DNA of 64,000 bases from Salinicola socius (GCF_001937195.1 NZ_MSDO01000022.1:1-64000); one strand, 5' to 3'. Shown: positions 1 to 10,198, counted from the stretch's first letter. Notes: generated by a model from the letters alone, not told the origin. Program-made: numbers and translations.

Positions 1-67
1 AGCTCAGTGGTAGAGCCCCGGATTGTGGCTCCGGTGGTCGTGGGTTCGATCCCCATCATCCACCCCA
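1..67 (+). tRNA. tRNA-His (GTG), 5' end cut by window edge
   Basis: The anticodon arm folds as CCGGA-TTGTGGC-TCCGG, placing anticodon GTG at 25-27. The T arm carries TTCGATC, followed by acceptor strand CATCCAC, discriminator C and an encoded CCA ending at 67. The first bases of the gene lie outside the window. It reads histidine codons in translation. Confidence 0.93.
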
Positions 68-373
68 TTTCTTCCCCGGTTGTCTCCCTTCTTTTTGACA
101 CTGCTCCTGCTATTCTGCACGTCATCTATCGCTGCCAGGCGTTTCCTGTCGACGCTTCAGCGAGATGCCGAGGTAGCCTAAAGTCGATTTTTATGGCCCT
201 GGACTTGTATTTCGTCCCGATTAGCACCATTTACCGCGCTAGTCTGCTTGCCAGTAGGCATGGGGATTCATAAAATCGCCCCCTGTTTAGAAATGAGTGC
301 TTTGAAATGACAGTTTTGAAGCCTGGTTTTTGAGTCGCAATCACAGAACGCCCCCGTCGGTAGAGGATCATCT
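68..373. other. Intergenic region upstream of tig, no gene seen
   Basis: About 306 bases between tRNA-His and trigger factor. A frame running over the tRNA has no protein-like composition. The tig promoter must lie here, but I could not pick a convincing -35/-10 pair. Confidence 0.5.
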
Positions 374-1729
374 ATGCAAGTTTCCGTTGAGACGACATCT
401 CAGATCGAACGTCGCATCACCGTTCAGGTTCCAGCAGCCGAGGTTGACGAGGCCGTTGCCGCTCGCCTGCAAGACACCGCCAAACGCGTTCGTCTGAATG
501 GCTTTCGTCAAGGGAAGATCCCGATGGCGGTCGTGCGTCAGCGCTACGGTCGAGACGTGCGCAACGAAGTCGTCAGCGAATTGATGCGTCAGCACTATGT
601 GCGGGCGATCACCGAGCAGAGCCTGAATCCGGCCGGCTACCCATCGATCGAGCCGAAGGTCGATCAGACCGGCAAGGATCTTGAGTTCGTTGCGACGCTG
701 GAAATCTATCCCGAGATCGAGCTGAATAGCATCGATGGCACGGCTATCGAGCGTCCGCAGACGGAAATCACCGACGCCGACATCGATACCATGATCGAGA
801 CGCTGCGCGGTCAGCGAGCCGAATTCCAGCCGGTCGATCGTGCGGCGGAAAACGGTGACCAGGTCAAGATCGACTTTCAGGGCTTTCTGGGAGACGAGCC
901 GTTTGAAGGGGGTTCTGCCGAAGGTCACGAGCTCGAGCTGGGTTCCAATCGTTTCATTCCCGGTTTCGAAGAGCAGCTGGTCGGTGCCAAGGCTGGTGAT
1001 GAGAAGATCATTAGCGTGACTTTCCCGGAAGACTATCAGGCCGAGCATCTGGCAGGTCAGGAAGCGAGCTTCAAGGTGACGGTGCATGAAGTCTCCGCCA
1101 AGGCGCTGCCGGAAGTCGATGCTGACTTCATCAAGGAATTCGGCGTGGAAGACGGCGATGCCGACAAGTTCCGTGCCGAGGTCAAGAGCAACATGCAGCG
1201 CGAGGTCAAGCAGGCGGTGCAGAACCGCGTCAAGCAACAGGCCCTCGACGCGCTGCAGAAAGCCAATGACGTGACCGTGCCGCAGTCGCTGATCGAGCAG
1301 GAAACTGACGGTCTCAAGCGTCAGGCGGCGCAGCAGTTCGGTCTTGGCGAAGATTTCGATGTCAGCCAGTTGCCCAACGAGCTGTTCGCCGATCAGGCAC
1401 GTACCCGCGTCAAGGTCGGGCTGCTGTTGGCCGAAGTGATCAAGAAGCACGAGCTCGACGCCAGTGATGAAGAAATCCGGGCCCGCGCCGAAGAGCTGGC
1501 GAGCCAGTATCAGCAGCCGGAACAGGCGGTCGACCAGTACATGCAGAACGACGAGCTCAAAGGGCAGATCAAGTCGGCAGTGCTGGAAGACAAGGCCGTT
1601 GACAAGCTCCTCGAGCAGGCTCAGGTTAACGACGTCAACATGAGCTACCAGCAAGTGCTCGAAGCGGCACAGCAGTCCGAAGAAGCGGCTGAAGAAGACG
1701 ATGCCGAGGACAGCGATTCCAAAGCATGA
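374..1729 (+). CDS. tig: Trigger factor, ribosome-associated chaperone and PPIase
   Basis: A 451-residue protein of standard length. The N-terminal ribosome-binding domain carries the signature GFRQGKIPM near residue 50 (family GFRxGKVP). A central FKBP-type PPIase domain follows (about 150-245, starting at GDQVKIDFQG), then a helical substrate-cradling C-terminal domain with an acidic tail. It binds at the ribosome exit tunnel and shields nascent chains. It is the first gene of the conserved tig-clpP-clpX-lon-hupB-ppiD run, so quality control and folding genes are neighbours. A long open frame on the opposite strand is a codon-bias shadow. Confidence 0.98.
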   Translation: MQVSVETTSQIERRITVQVPAAEVDEAVAARLQDTAKRVRLNGFRQGKIPMAVVRQRYGRDVRNEVVSELMRQHYVRAITEQSLNPAGYPSIEPKVDQTGKDLEFVATLEIYPEIELNSIDGTAIERPQTEITDADIDTMIETLRGQRAEFQPVDRAAENGDQVKIDFQGFLGDEPFEGGSAEGHELELGSNRFIPGFEEQLVGAKAGDEKIISVTFPEDYQAEHLAGQEASFKVTVHEVSAKALPEVDADFIKEFGVEDGDADKFRAEVKSNMQREVKQAVQNRVKQQALDALQKANDVTVPQSLIEQETDGLKRQAAQQFGLGEDFDVSQLPNELFADQARTRVKVGLLLAEVIKKHELDASDEEIRARAEELASQYQQPEQAVDQYMQNDELKGQIKSAVLEDKAVDKLLEQAQVNDVNMSYQQVLEAAQQSEEAAEEDDAEDSDSKA

Positions 1730-1814
1730 TGGGTGCTTGGTAAGCGAAGCGATCCGACCCAGGTCGGGTCGCTAGTCGATGGGCCTGACAATCACCAGCT
1801 GTAAGGAAATCGCG

Positions 1815-2435
1815 ATGCGTAACGAGTTCGACATCAGTAATGCCGGTGGCCTGGTCCCGATGGTCGTGGAGCAGAGCGCTCGCGGCGAGCGGTCGTACGA
1901 TATCTATTCTCGGCTGCTCAAAGAGCGTGTCATCTTCCTGGTCGGCCCGGTCGAAGACTACACGGCCAACCTGGTCGTGGCGCAGCTTCTGTTCCTTGAG
2001 TCCGAAAATCCGGACAAGGATATCCATCTCTACATCAATTCCCCGGGTGGTTCGGTGACCGCGGGCATGTCCATCTACGACACCATGCAGTTCATCAAGC
2101 CTGACGTCTCGACGGTATGCATCGGTCAGGCGGCCAGCATGGGCGCGCTGCTGTTGGCGGGTGGGGCGAAGGAGAAGCGTTTCTGCCTGCCGCACTCGCG
2201 CATGATGATCCATCAGCCGCTCGGCGGTTATCAGGGTCAGGCGGCGGATATCGAGATCCACACCCGGGAAATCCTGACCATTCGCCACAAGCTGAATCGC
2301 ATTCTGGCGGATCACACGGGCCAGGATATCGACAAGATCGCCCAGGACACCGATCGCGACAACTTCATGGATGGAACTCAGGCGGTCGAATACGGCCTGA
2401 TCGATGCCATGCTGGATAAGCGTCCGGTATCCTGA
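1815..2435 (+). CDS. clpP: ATP-dependent Clp protease proteolytic subunit ClpP
   Basis: Serine peptidase of 206 residues when started at ATG 1815, which has a purine-rich AAGGAAAT upstream; an in-frame ATG at 1779 would add 12 atypical residues. The nucleophile is Ser108 in GQAASMGA and the general base His133 in MIHQPLGG, with INSPGGSV before them. It forms the 14-mer degradation chamber that ClpX, encoded 63 bases downstream, feeds with unfolded substrate. Confidence 0.98.
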   Translation: MRNEFDISNAGGLVPMVVEQSARGERSYDIYSRLLKERVIFLVGPVEDYTANLVVAQLLFLESENPDKDIHLYINSPGGSVTAGMSIYDTMQFIKPDVSTVCIGQAASMGALLLAGGAKEKRFCLPHSRMMIHQPLGGYQGQAADIEIHTREILTIRHKLNRILADHTGQDIDKIAQDTDRDNFMDGTQAVEYGLIDAMLDKRPVS

Positions 2436-2498
2436 TAGCGTTTGAGTCAAGGTTTCACACGACGGCGCATGGCGTCGTCGTCCTGACGAGGTACACGA

Positions 2499-3788
2499 AT
2501 GGCCGACGGTAAAGGCAAAGACGACAACGGCAAGCTGCTGTACTGCTCGTTCTGTGGCAAGAATCAGAACGAAGTTCGCAAGCTCATCGCAGGCCCGTCC
2601 GTCTATATCTGTGACGAGTGTGTCGATCTCTGCAATGACATCATTCGCGAGGAGGTTCTGGAAGCCGACGCCGAAAGCGATGAAGATCGTCTTCCCGTAC
2701 CCCGTGAGATTCGCAACACGCTCGACGACTACGTGATTGGCCAGGATCGCGCCAAGATGGTGCTGTCCGTTGCGGTCTACAACCACTACAAGCGCCTGCG
2801 CGGTAGTGGCAAAAGCGACATCGAGCTGGGCAAGTCCAACATTTTGCTGATCGGCCCCACGGGTAGCGGCAAGACGTTGCTGGCGGAGACGTTGGCACGT
2901 CTGCTCAATGTCCCATTCACGATTGCAGACGCCACGACGCTGACGGAAGCGGGTTACGTGGGCGAAGACGTCGAGAACATCATTCAGAAGTTGCTGCAGA
3001 AATGTGACTACGACGTCGAGAAGGCCCAGCGCGGGATCGTCTACATCGACGAGATCGACAAGATCTCTCGCAAGTCCGACAATCCTTCCATCACTCGCGA
3101 CGTTTCCGGTGAGGGCGTGCAGCAGGCACTGCTCAAGCTGATCGAGGGGACGACGGCTTCCGTACCCCCGCAGGGTGGCCGCAAGCATCCTCAGCAGGAA
3201 TTCCTGCAGGTGGACACCGGCAATATCCTGTTCATCGTCGGCGGTGCCTTTGCTGGACTGGACAAAGTGATCCGTGACCGCGCCGAGAAGGGTGGCATCG
3301 GTTTCAACGCGTCCGTGAAGAGCAAGGAAAGCAACAAGGGTGTCGGCGATATTCTCGCTGGCGTCGAACCCGAGGATCTCGTCAAGTTTGGCCTGATCCC
3401 CGAGTTCGTCGGGCGCTTACCGGTGATTGCGACGTTGACCGAACTGACCGAGGATGCGCTGGTCCAGATTCTGACCGAGCCCAAGAACTCGCTGGTCAAG
3501 CAGTACGCCCATCTGTTCGAGATGGAAGGGGTCGAGCTGGATTTCCGTGACGATGCCCTGCAGGCCGTGGCGCACAAGGCCATGGAGCGCAAGACAGGGG
3601 CGCGTGGTCTACGCTCGATTCTGGAGTCGGTATTGCTGGAAACGATGTACGACGTGCCGTCGCTTGATGGCGTGACCAAGGTGGTGATCGACAAATCCGT
3701 CATCGCCGGCGATAGCGAGCCTCTGCTGATCTATTCCAAACAGGAAGATAGGCAGGAAGAGGGCCGCGTTGCCAACAAGGACGGATGA
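2499..3788 (+). CDS. clpX: ClpX, AAA+ unfoldase of ClpXP
   Basis: 429 residues. The N-terminal zinc-binding domain has two CxxC pairs (CSFC and CDEC near residues 16-40). The AAA+ module has Walker A GPTGSGKT near residue 120 and Walker B YIDEIDKI near 185, followed by the C-terminal D2 domain. It recognises tagged substrates and translocates them into ClpP. It follows clpP closely and ends at a strong hairpin terminator, consistent with a clpP-clpX unit. Confidence 0.98.
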   Translation: MADGKGKDDNGKLLYCSFCGKNQNEVRKLIAGPSVYICDECVDLCNDIIREEVLEADAESDEDRLPVPREIRNTLDDYVIGQDRAKMVLSVAVYNHYKRLRGSGKSDIELGKSNILLIGPTGSGKTLLAETLARLLNVPFTIADATTLTEAGYVGEDVENIIQKLLQKCDYDVEKAQRGIVYIDEIDKISRKSDNPSITRDVSGEGVQQALLKLIEGTTASVPPQGGRKHPQQEFLQVDTGNILFIVGGAFAGLDKVIRDRAEKGGIGFNASVKSKESNKGVGDILAGVEPEDLVKFGLIPEFVGRLPVIATLTELTEDALVQILTEPKNSLVKQYAHLFEMEGVELDFRDDALQAVAHKAMERKTGARGLRSILESVLLETMYDVPSLDGVTKVVIDKSVIAGDSEPLLIYSKQEDRQEEGRVANKDG

Positions 3789-3823
3789 CGCAGGTCCAGG
3801 TCATGACCTGTCTAGCTGTCTGA

Positions 3824-3852
3824 CGAGGGGGCCCGCTGGCCCCCTCGCTTTT
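3824..3852 (+). terminator. Rho-independent terminator after clpX
   Basis: Perfect 10-bp stem CGAGGGGGCC / GGCCCCCTCG with a CGCT loop, followed by CTTTT. Confidence 0.88.
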
Positions 3853-3894
3853 ATGGACCCGATTTTCACGGATTTGGTCGTTCGCCGAACGCCA

Positions 3895-3923
3895 CTTGCA
3901 TCTGAACGTTGACGCCCCCACGT
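3895..3923 (+). promoter_or_regulatory. Possible sigma-32-like promoter of lon
   Basis: CTTGCA at 3895-3900 and CCCCCACGT at 3915-3923 partly match the heat-shock consensus (CTTGAA, CCCCATNT) with a 14-base spacer. The match is imperfect and offered only because lon is commonly heat-shock controlled. Confidence 0.3.
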
Positions 3924-3990
3924 ACCTCCCATATTGATATTGCCGCTCTGGTGGCTCACCCATCCGAAAGTTTGTCGAGGAAATGCTGTA

Positions 3991-6393
3991 ATGGCGCAGA
4001 GCTCTGACCAGACATTGACGCTTCCGCTCTTGCCGCTGCGTGACGTGGTGGTCTATCCGCAGATGGTCATACCATTGTTCGTAGGGCGTGAGAAATCGAT
4101 CCGGGCGCTGGAAACCGCGATGGAGCACGACAAGCGCGTGCTGCTGGTCGCGCAGCGCGAGGCGGCCCATGACGACCCCGGCGTCGACGACCTTTTCAGT
4201 ATCGGTACGGTCGCCGACATCATGCAGTTGCTCAAGCTTCCCGATGGCACGGTCAAGGTGCTTATCGAAGGCAGTTTCCGAGCCGACATCCAGCATGTCC
4301 TGCAGGACGAGGACGGCTTCATCAGTGCGCAGGCAGTCTTGCGTGACAGTGAGCCGTTGAGCGAGCGCGAACAGGAATCCCTGGTTCGCGTACTGCTCAA
4401 TCAGTTCGAGCAGTACGTCAAGCTGTCCAAGAAGGTGCCCAGCGAAGTGCTTTCTTCGCTGCAGGAAATCGAGGATCCGAGCCGACTCGTCGATACGATC
4501 TGTGCGCACCTGTCGTTGAAGATCGACGACAAGCAGGAGCTGCTCGAAATGGATCGCGTGCGCGATCGAATCGAGCATCTGATGGCGCTGATCGAGTCCG
4601 AAATCGATCTGTTGCAGGTGGAGAAGCGCATCCGCTCGCGGGTCAAGGACCAGATGGAGAAGTCCCAGCGCGAGTACTATCTCAACGAGCAGATGAAGGC
4701 CATTCAGAAGGAGATGGGCGAGCTCGAGAACGTGCCCAACGAGGCAGAAAAGTACGAGCAGCGCATCAAGGAAGCCGGGATGCCGCAGGAGGCCGTCGAC
4801 AAGGCGACTCAGGAGCTCGGCAAGTTGAAGATGATGTCGCCGACCTCGGCCGAAGCGACGGTCGTGAGGTCCTATCTGGACTGGGTGCTCTCCGTTCCCT
4901 GGAAGAAGCGCACTCGGGTGAAGCACGATCTCCCCCATGCCGCCAAGGTGCTGGACGAAGACCACCATGGTCTGGAAGAGGTCAAGGAACGTATTCTCGA
5001 GTATCTTGCCGTGCAAAAGCGGGTCAAGAAGCTCAAGGGGCCGGTGCTTTGCCTCGTCGGCCCGCCGGGCGTGGGCAAGACATCGCTTGGTCAATCGATC
5101 GCGCGTGCCACCAATCGGCGCTATGTTCGCCTGGCTCTCGGCGGCGTGCGCGATGAATCCGAGATTCGTGGTCACCGACGAACCTATATCGGTTCGCTGC
5201 CCGGCAAGCTGATTCAGCGCATGAGCAAGGCTGGCGTGCGCAACCCGCTCTTCCTGCTCGACGAAGTCGACAAGATCGGCATGGATCATCGCGGCGATCC
5301 TTCCTCGGCGCTACTGGAGGTGCTGGATCCCGAGCAGAACGACAAGTTCAACGATCACTACCTCGAGCTCGATTACGATCTCTCGGATGTGATGTTCATC
5401 TGCACAGCCAATTCGATGAACATTCCGGGGCCGTTGCTGGATCGCATGGAAGTTATCCGTCTGCCGGGTTATACCGAAGACGAGAAGCTCGCCATCGCCA
5501 AGCGCTATCTGGTGCCCAAGCAACTCAAGGCCAACGGGCTCAAGGAGGACGAGCTGACATTCAGCGACGAATCCGTTCTCGAGCTGATCCGTTATTATTC
5601 CCGCGAAGCGGGGGTGCGTGAACTCGAACGTCAGGTCGCCAAGGTGAGACGCAAGGTGCTTCGCGAACGCCTCGAGACGGAAAAGGGGCAGGGAGCGCTG
5701 GCCGGAGTGACTCTCTCCGCGGACGATATCGAACGTTATGCGGGGGTGCGTCGGTACAGCTACGGACTGGCAGATCAGGAGCACCAGGTCGGCCGTGTCA
5801 CCGGATTGGCGTGGACCTCGGTCGGCGGCGAACTGCTCTATATCGAATCCGTGGTGACTCCGGGCAAGGGGCGCGTCAACAAGACGGGTTCGCTGGGCGA
5901 CGTGATGAAAGAGTCCGTCAGCGCCGCTCATACCGTGGTGCGAGCGCGAGCCCGCCAGTTCGGTATTGATCCGGAGCGATTCGAGAAGGAAGACCTGCAT
6001 ATTCACGTTCCCGAGGGCGCCACGCCGAAAGACGGCCCCAGCGCCGGTATTGGCATGGTCACGGCCATGGTCTCGGCTTACACGGGGCGGCCCATACGTT
6101 GTGACGTCGCGATGACCGGTGAAGTCAATCTTCGTGGGGAGGTCATGCCGATCGGCGGGTTGAAGGAGAAATTGCTGGCTGCACGACGTGGTGGTATAAA
6201 GACCGTACTCATACCGGAAGAGAATCGTCGGGATCTCAAAGAGGTACCCGACAATATCAAGAATGCATTGGACATTCGTTCGGTGAAGTGGATTGATGAC
6301 GTGTTGTCAACGGCATTGGTTAATCACATAGACGACGATGACAAGCTCGCCGAAGATGTCGTTTCCTCGCAGACCAACGTCAGCACACATTGA
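3991..6393 (+). CDS. lon: ATP-dependent protease Lon
   Basis: 800 residues from ATG 3991, which has a TCGAGGAAA ribosome site; an in-frame ATG at 3934 gives an unconserved extension. The order is LON N-terminal substrate domain (LPLLPLRDVVVYP at the start), coiled coil, AAA+ with Walker A GPPGVGKTS near residue 357 and Walker B FLLDEVDKIG, then the protease domain with the Ser-Lys dyad (Ser in PKDGPSAG near 684, Lys in GGLKEKLLA). It degrades misfolded and regulatory proteins in the cytosol. Confidence 0.98.
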   Translation: MAQSSDQTLTLPLLPLRDVVVYPQMVIPLFVGREKSIRALETAMEHDKRVLLVAQREAAHDDPGVDDLFSIGTVADIMQLLKLPDGTVKVLIEGSFRADIQHVLQDEDGFISAQAVLRDSEPLSEREQESLVRVLLNQFEQYVKLSKKVPSEVLSSLQEIEDPSRLVDTICAHLSLKIDDKQELLEMDRVRDRIEHLMALIESEIDLLQVEKRIRSRVKDQMEKSQREYYLNEQMKAIQKEMGELENVPNEAEKYEQRIKEAGMPQEAVDKATQELGKLKMMSPTSAEATVVRSYLDWVLSVPWKKRTRVKHDLPHAAKVLDEDHHGLEEVKERILEYLAVQKRVKKLKGPVLCLVGPPGVGKTSLGQSIARATNRRYVRLALGGVRDESEIRGHRRTYIGSLPGKLIQRMSKAGVRNPLFLLDEVDKIGMDHRGDPSSALLEVLDPEQNDKFNDHYLELDYDLSDVMFICTANSMNIPGPLLDRMEVIRLPGYTEDEKLAIAKRYLVPKQLKANGLKEDELTFSDESVLELIRYYSREAGVRELERQVAKVRRKVLRERLETEKGQGALAGVTLSADDIERYAGVRRYSYGLADQEHQVGRVTGLAWTSVGGELLYIESVVTPGKGRVNKTGSLGDVMKESVSAAHTVVRARARQFGIDPERFEKEDLHIHVPEGATPKDGPSAGIGMVTAMVSAYTGRPIRCDVAMTGEVNLRGEVMPIGGLKEKLLAARRGGIKTVLIPEENRRDLKEVPDNIKNALDIRSVKWIDDVLSTALVNHIDDDDKLAEDVVSSQTNVSTH

Positions 6394-6570
6394 TCTTGTC
6401 GATGCGCATCATTCATGCGCCAGGCCCGTTGTGACGCGGTTTTTCTGATGATCTGGATTGACAGCAGAATCACGGCATTGCTATAAAATGCCCATCTGTT
6501 GTGATCGCGATCGCGTCTCTGATTGCGCATCGATGTCCTGTTAATTTCGTATACAGTCAAGGGGTGTAGT

Positions 6571-6843
6571 GTGAATAAATCCGAGCTGATTGAAGCCATT
6601 GCTGCGTCTGCCGATATTCCCAAGGCAGCTGCAACGCGTGCACTCGACGCGATGATTGAGTCCGTGTCAGACAGCCTGAAGAAAGGTGATTCCGTAGCTT
6701 TGGTAGGGTTCGGGACTTTTGCGGTAAAAGAGCGCGCAGCGCGCACTGGCCGTAACCCGCAGACTGGCAAGCCGATCGACATCAGCGCTGCCAAGGTGCC
6801 GAGCTTCAAGGCAGGCAAGGCGCTCAAAGACGCGGTGAACTAA
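6571..6843 (+). CDS. hupB: DNA-binding protein HU-beta
   Basis: 90 residues from a GTG start at 6571 ([20 protein letters not shown]), the usual HU length. The DNA-binding arm carries [10 protein letters not shown] and the body [15 protein letters not shown] is a small dimeric nucleoid protein that bends DNA. The lon-hupB-ppiD order is the usual gammaproteobacterial one. It ends at a strong terminator. Confidence 0.97.
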   Translation: MNKSELIEAIAASADIPKAAATRALDAMIESVSDSLKKGDSVALVGFGTFAVKERAARTGRNPQTGKPIDISAAKVPSFKAGKALKDAVN

Positions 6844-6924
6844 GTTTCGCTCCGTCGCGCGGGCCGACGCTCCGGCAATCTCGGATGGCATAGGCTTTCC
6901 AGTCGGTGGTAGCCCGTAAAACAT

Positions 6925-6954
6925 AAGCGCATCGCCTCAGCGATGCGCTTTTTT
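6925..6954 (+). terminator. Rho-independent terminator after hupB
   Basis: 11-bp stem AAGCGCATCGC / GCGATGCGCTT with a CTCA loop, followed by a T run. Confidence 0.93.
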
Positions 6955-7083
6955 ATTGTCTTGCTGCAAGAGCGATACTTTTGCAGAAAGCGTAGCCAGC
7001 GTTTCGTGCATGGGTGCGCCGTCGTGACCTGGCGGTGTACGATGTGCGCGCGACACATTGGCCAATCGACATGCGAGGACAGC

Positions 7084-8907
7084 ATGCTGCAACGAATTCG
7101 TGAGGGTTCCCAGGGGTGGGTGGCAAAAGCCATCGTGGGGGCCATCATCGTGACGTTCGCGCTTTTTGGCGCGGAATCTCTGGTGAGCTATTTTGCCTCC
7201 GGCAGCAACGACGCGGCGACGGTCAACGGCGAATCCATCAGTCGTCAGGCAGTCGAGACGCAAGTGCAGCGAGGCATTCGCTCCGGACAGGTGCCGCCCG
7301 AGCAGGAGCGGCAGTTCCGTGGTCAGGTGCTCGATCAACTGATTCGCCAGCGGACCCTGGATCAGTACGCCCGCGAGGGCGGGCTCCACATCTCCGATAG
7401 CCAGCTGGATCAGCTGATCGTCTCGCTACCCGAATTCCAGGATCAGGATGGGCATTTCTCGGACGAGTTGTTCACCAATCGTCTGGCGCAGGCGGGGTAT
7501 ACCCCATCATCCTTCCGTCGCGAGCTTCGCGCGGACACCTTGCGTCGCCAGATTCAGCAAGGGCTCGCGGCCTCGGCCTTCCTGCTGCCGGCGGAAAAGG
7601 CGCGGTTGGCATCGTTGCAGCAGCAGCAGAGGACGTTCCGCTATGCGCAATTGACGGCTGCGGATCTTGATCAGCCGGTCGCGCCGAGCGATGCCGATCT
7701 CCAGCAGTATTACGATCAGCATCAACAGGATTTCCGCCGCCCGGCGCAGGTCAAGGTCAACTACCTGGTGTTGAATCAGGACGACGTGGCCAAGGATGTG
7801 GAGGTTACTGACGACCAGCTGCGTCAGGCCTATGAGCAGGCTCAGGCCGAAGCGCCGCGTGAGGTATCGCATATCCTGGTGACCTTTGGCGATGACCGCA
7901 CGGAACAGCAGGCGCGCGAGCGTCTGACCGAGGTGCAGTCCAAGCTCGAGCAGGGCGCGGACTTTGCCGAGCTGGCGCGTGAATATTCCGATGACTCGTC
8001 GTCTGCCGACAGGGGCGGTGATCTCGGCGCGATCCAGAAAGGATTCTTCGGGGACGAATTCGACGATGCAGCGTTCTCGCTCGAGCCGGGGCAGGTTTCC
8101 AAGATCGTGCAGACCCAGTACGGGTTTCATTTGATCAAGGTGACAGGTGTCGATATTCCCTCTTTCGAGGATGACCGCGATGCGCTCACCGAGCAGGTGA
8201 AGCTCGAGAAATCCCAGTCGCTGTTCAATGAGCGAGTCCAGAAGCTGACCGACGAAGCCTATCAGGCGGATGATCTGACGACCGTTGCCGACGAACTGGG
8301 ACTGACGGTTCAGACCAGCGACTGGTTCTCGCAGGATGCCGGCGGGGAAGGCGTGCTCTCCAATCCCGATGCCGCCGCCGCCGCGTTTTCTCCGGACGTG
8401 CTCGAGGACGGCTACAATAGCGATGTCATCGAGACCGACGATCAGCAGCGTGTGGTACTGCACGTCGTCGATCATCGCGATGCCAGCACGCTACCGCTCG
8501 AGGAGGTTCGTGATCAAGTCATGGCGGCGGTCAAGACCCAGCAGACCCGTCAGCAGCTGCTGGCGCGAGCTGCCGAGGTGCGCCAGTCACTGGAGAGTGG
8601 TGAAGCCGTGTCCGGTCTCAATTGGCAGCAGGCCGACAGCGTAGGCCGTGATGCCGATGGGGTGCCGGAGGCCATTCGTCAGGAAGCTTTCCGCCTCCCT
8701 CATCCCCAGCAGAATCAAGTGAGCTGGGGGCAGACGGATAGTCAGAACGGCGTTGCCGTTGTTGGCCTCGAGTCGGTGTCCTCCGGCGAAGCCAGTGCGG
8801 ACGATGCAGACTTCGTAACGCGTCTGGCACAGCGCGTACAGGCGCAGATCGCCATCCAGGGGCTGAGTCAGACGTTACAGGATGAGGCGGACATCGAACG
8901 CAACTAG
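7084..8907 (+). CDS. ppiD: PpiD, membrane-anchored periplasmic folding chaperone (SurA-type)
   Basis: 607 residues from ATG 7084; upstream in-frame starts would read back into the hupB terminator. A short cytosolic tail (MLQRIREGSQGWVAK) precedes one N-terminal TM helix (about 15-36, AIVGAIIVTFALFGAESLV), a SurA-N-like helical segment, and one parvulin domain (about 260-365, with SHILV and GGDLG). It helps outer-membrane proteins leave the Sec translocon. It ends before a large bidirectional hairpin. Confidence 0.96.
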   Translation: MLQRIREGSQGWVAKAIVGAIIVTFALFGAESLVSYFASGSNDAATVNGESISRQAVETQVQRGIRSGQVPPEQERQFRGQVLDQLIRQRTLDQYAREGGLHISDSQLDQLIVSLPEFQDQDGHFSDELFTNRLAQAGYTPSSFRRELRADTLRRQIQQGLAASAFLLPAEKARLASLQQQQRTFRYAQLTAADLDQPVAPSDADLQQYYDQHQQDFRRPAQVKVNYLVLNQDDVAKDVEVTDDQLRQAYEQAQAEAPREVSHILVTFGDDRTEQQARERLTEVQSKLEQGADFAELAREYSDDSSSADRGGDLGAIQKGFFGDEFDDAAFSLEPGQVSKIVQTQYGFHLIKVTGVDIPSFEDDRDALTEQVKLEKSQSLFNERVQKLTDEAYQADDLTTVADELGLTVQTSDWFSQDAGGEGVLSNPDAAAAAFSPDVLEDGYNSDVIETDDQQRVVLHVVDHRDASTLPLEEVRDQVMAAVKTQQTRQQLLARAAEVRQSLESGEAVSGLNWQQADSVGRDADGVPEAIRQEAFRLPHPQQNQVSWGQTDSQNGVAVVGLESVSSGEASADDADFVTRLAQRVQAQIAIQGLSQTLQDEADIERN

Positions 8908-8951
8908 GGTGCGGGTGGCGCAATGAGCGCTGCTCCGACTTGATCCCGGGC

Positions 8952-9004
8952 AAAACCCTCCTAGGCTGAACGGCATGCCAACCGTAAGCCAGGAGGGTTT
9001 TTTC
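8952..9004. terminator. Bidirectional terminator between ppiD and the YkgJ-like gene
   Basis: Long imperfect hairpin AAAACCCTCCT...AGGAGGGTTTT with inner GGCT/AGCC and CGG/CCG pairs and a T run on the plus side. It separates the rightward ppiD from the leftward que cluster. Confidence 0.8.
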
Positions 9005-9083
9005 ATGGCCGCTACGCGATATTTCGTGCTGATCAGGCACATGGCGGAAGTCGGCCGGACGGTATGAAACCGTGGTGACGAGC

Positions 9084-9335
9084 CTACTGTGTCGCGTGTT
9101 CCCAAGCCGTCAGAACCGCTATTGCCTGTTCACGAGTCTCACCGCATAGCTCGGGATCGTAATCGAAGCGATGACAGACCGCCGGGCGACGCGGATCGCC
9201 GAACAGTCGGCACAGGTTATCGTCATCTAGCTGGACGCAGCGGACCCCGGCAGCCTTGCCCGAAGGCATGCCGGGGATGGGCGAAGTGATCGAAGGCGCG
9301 ATACAGCACGCGCCACAGCCGGCTCGGCAACGCAT
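9084..9335 (-). CDS. YkgJ-family cysteine-cluster protein
   Basis: 83 residues with the family N-terminal cluster CRAGCGACC and further cysteines in the middle (RCVQL, LCRLF, VCHRF), consistent with a metal or Fe-S site. Its ATG overlaps the stop of the upstream QueD-like gene by one base (TAATG), so translation is probably coupled. The exact function of the family is not established. Confidence 0.85.
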   Translation of the reverse strand: MRCRAGCGACCIAPSITSPIPGMPSGKAAGVRCVQLDDDNLCRLFGDPRRPAVCHRFDYDPELCGETREQAIAVLTAWEHATQ

Positions 9336-10198
9336 TATATTCCCTGGTCCCCGGCCGAGATGCCGCGACTTTCGGCGAGTGCGCCTTTATCGATTCCCTC
9401 GAACGCCTGTACCCGGATATGAGCACCGGTCGACAGCGCAATCTGCCTGGCGAGCCAGGCGGCAATGTTCTCCACGGTCGTAGGGGCGGGGAGGGTATGA
9501 CAGCGGGCTTTCGGAAGATGAAGCTGGAACTGCCCTTGTGCCGAGCGGTAACGAACGCGCATGATATCATCTTGGCGACGGGGACCGACGATATCGGCCT
9601 CGTCGACAAGGTAGCCATTGTCCAGGCGTTGAGCCCAGAACCCTTCGAGTTCGGAGTCGCGTTGGCCGTTGCGCCAGATTCTGAGATGCGAGCGGTGACC
9701 ATGCGCAATGCGCTGACAGTTACCCTTGTGATGCTTGAGTCCGTGGCTGTAGCTATAGATCGCGCCATCGGCCAGCTCTTCACGCAGGCGAATACGGATG
9801 GCCTCGACCCGGGGGGGCGGTCTTTTGCTAAGCTCGGTGCTGAGATGAGCGCCGAGCCGCTCCGCGGTAATTTCCCCCCAGGGGAACAGAGTGAAGCCCT
9901 GGCGCGGCGCACGCAGCTCGAAGGGGAAGGGCAGCTCGGTTGCCATGTGCAAGCCTTCGCTGCACTCCTCGATCTTGACGCCTGCGGCCTGGGTCGGTAC
10001 CAGCAGGGTGTGATCCAGACCGGCGTCGAGACGCGCCTTGATCCAGGGTTTCACCTCGCCGAAGTCCAACAGCATGCCATCTTCCGCCAGCTCGCCGTCG
10101 AGCTCGACATCGACGTGCCAGCTCGCGCCGCTCAGACCGCGTTGAGGGGACCAGATCGAGGCATCGATATTGGTCAGGTTGTTCACGAACAGGGTCAT
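9335..10198 (-). CDS. queD: 6-carboxytetrahydropterin synthase-like protein (QueD family, two-domain)
   Basis: 287 residues, about twice the usual QueD length, apparently two tandem T-fold units. The second half carries the histidine-rich metal segment HGLKHH...HGHRSHLRIW typical of the family. QueD makes 6-carboxy-5,6,7,8-tetrahydropterin, the QueE substrate. Its ATG at 10198 overlaps the queE stop by one base and its stop overlaps the YkgJ-like start, so these three genes form one tight operon. The QueD assignment is firm at family level; whether both halves are catalytic is not visible. Confidence 0.85.
   Translation of the reverse strand: MTLFVNNLTNIDASIWSPQRGLSGASWHVDVELDGELAEDGMLLDFGEVKPWIKARLDAGLDHTLLVPTQAAGVKIEECSEGLHMATELPFPFELRAPRQGFTLFPWGEITAERLGAHLSTELSKRPPPRVEAIRIRLREELADGAIYSYSHGLKHHKGNCQRIAHGHRSHLRIWRNGQRDSELEGFWAQRLDNGYLVDEADIVGPRRQDDIMRVRYRSAQGQFQLHLPKARCHTLPAPTTVENIAAWLARQIALSTGAHIRVQAFEGIDKGALAESRGISAGDQGI

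Noticed and set aside
7-273. 88-codon frame starting inside tRNA-His
   Set aside because: Overlaps the tRNA and its leader and has no plausible ribosome site.
1635-3188. 517-codon open frame opposite tig/clpP/clpX
   Set aside because: Antisense to three unmistakable genes; composition (leucine, arginine, histidine, valine rich) is the usual shadow of high-GC codon bias.
3700-5289. 529-codon open frame opposite clpX/lon
   Set aside because: Antisense shadow of lon, no protein-like motifs or ribosome site.
6540-6560. CTGT...ACAG upstream of hupB considered as a LexA box
   Set aside because: Spacing is 11 bases instead of 8, so it does not fit.
9005-9067. 20-codon frame MAATRYFVLIRH... after the ppiD terminator
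   Set aside because: Too short and begins in the terminator T run; no further support.
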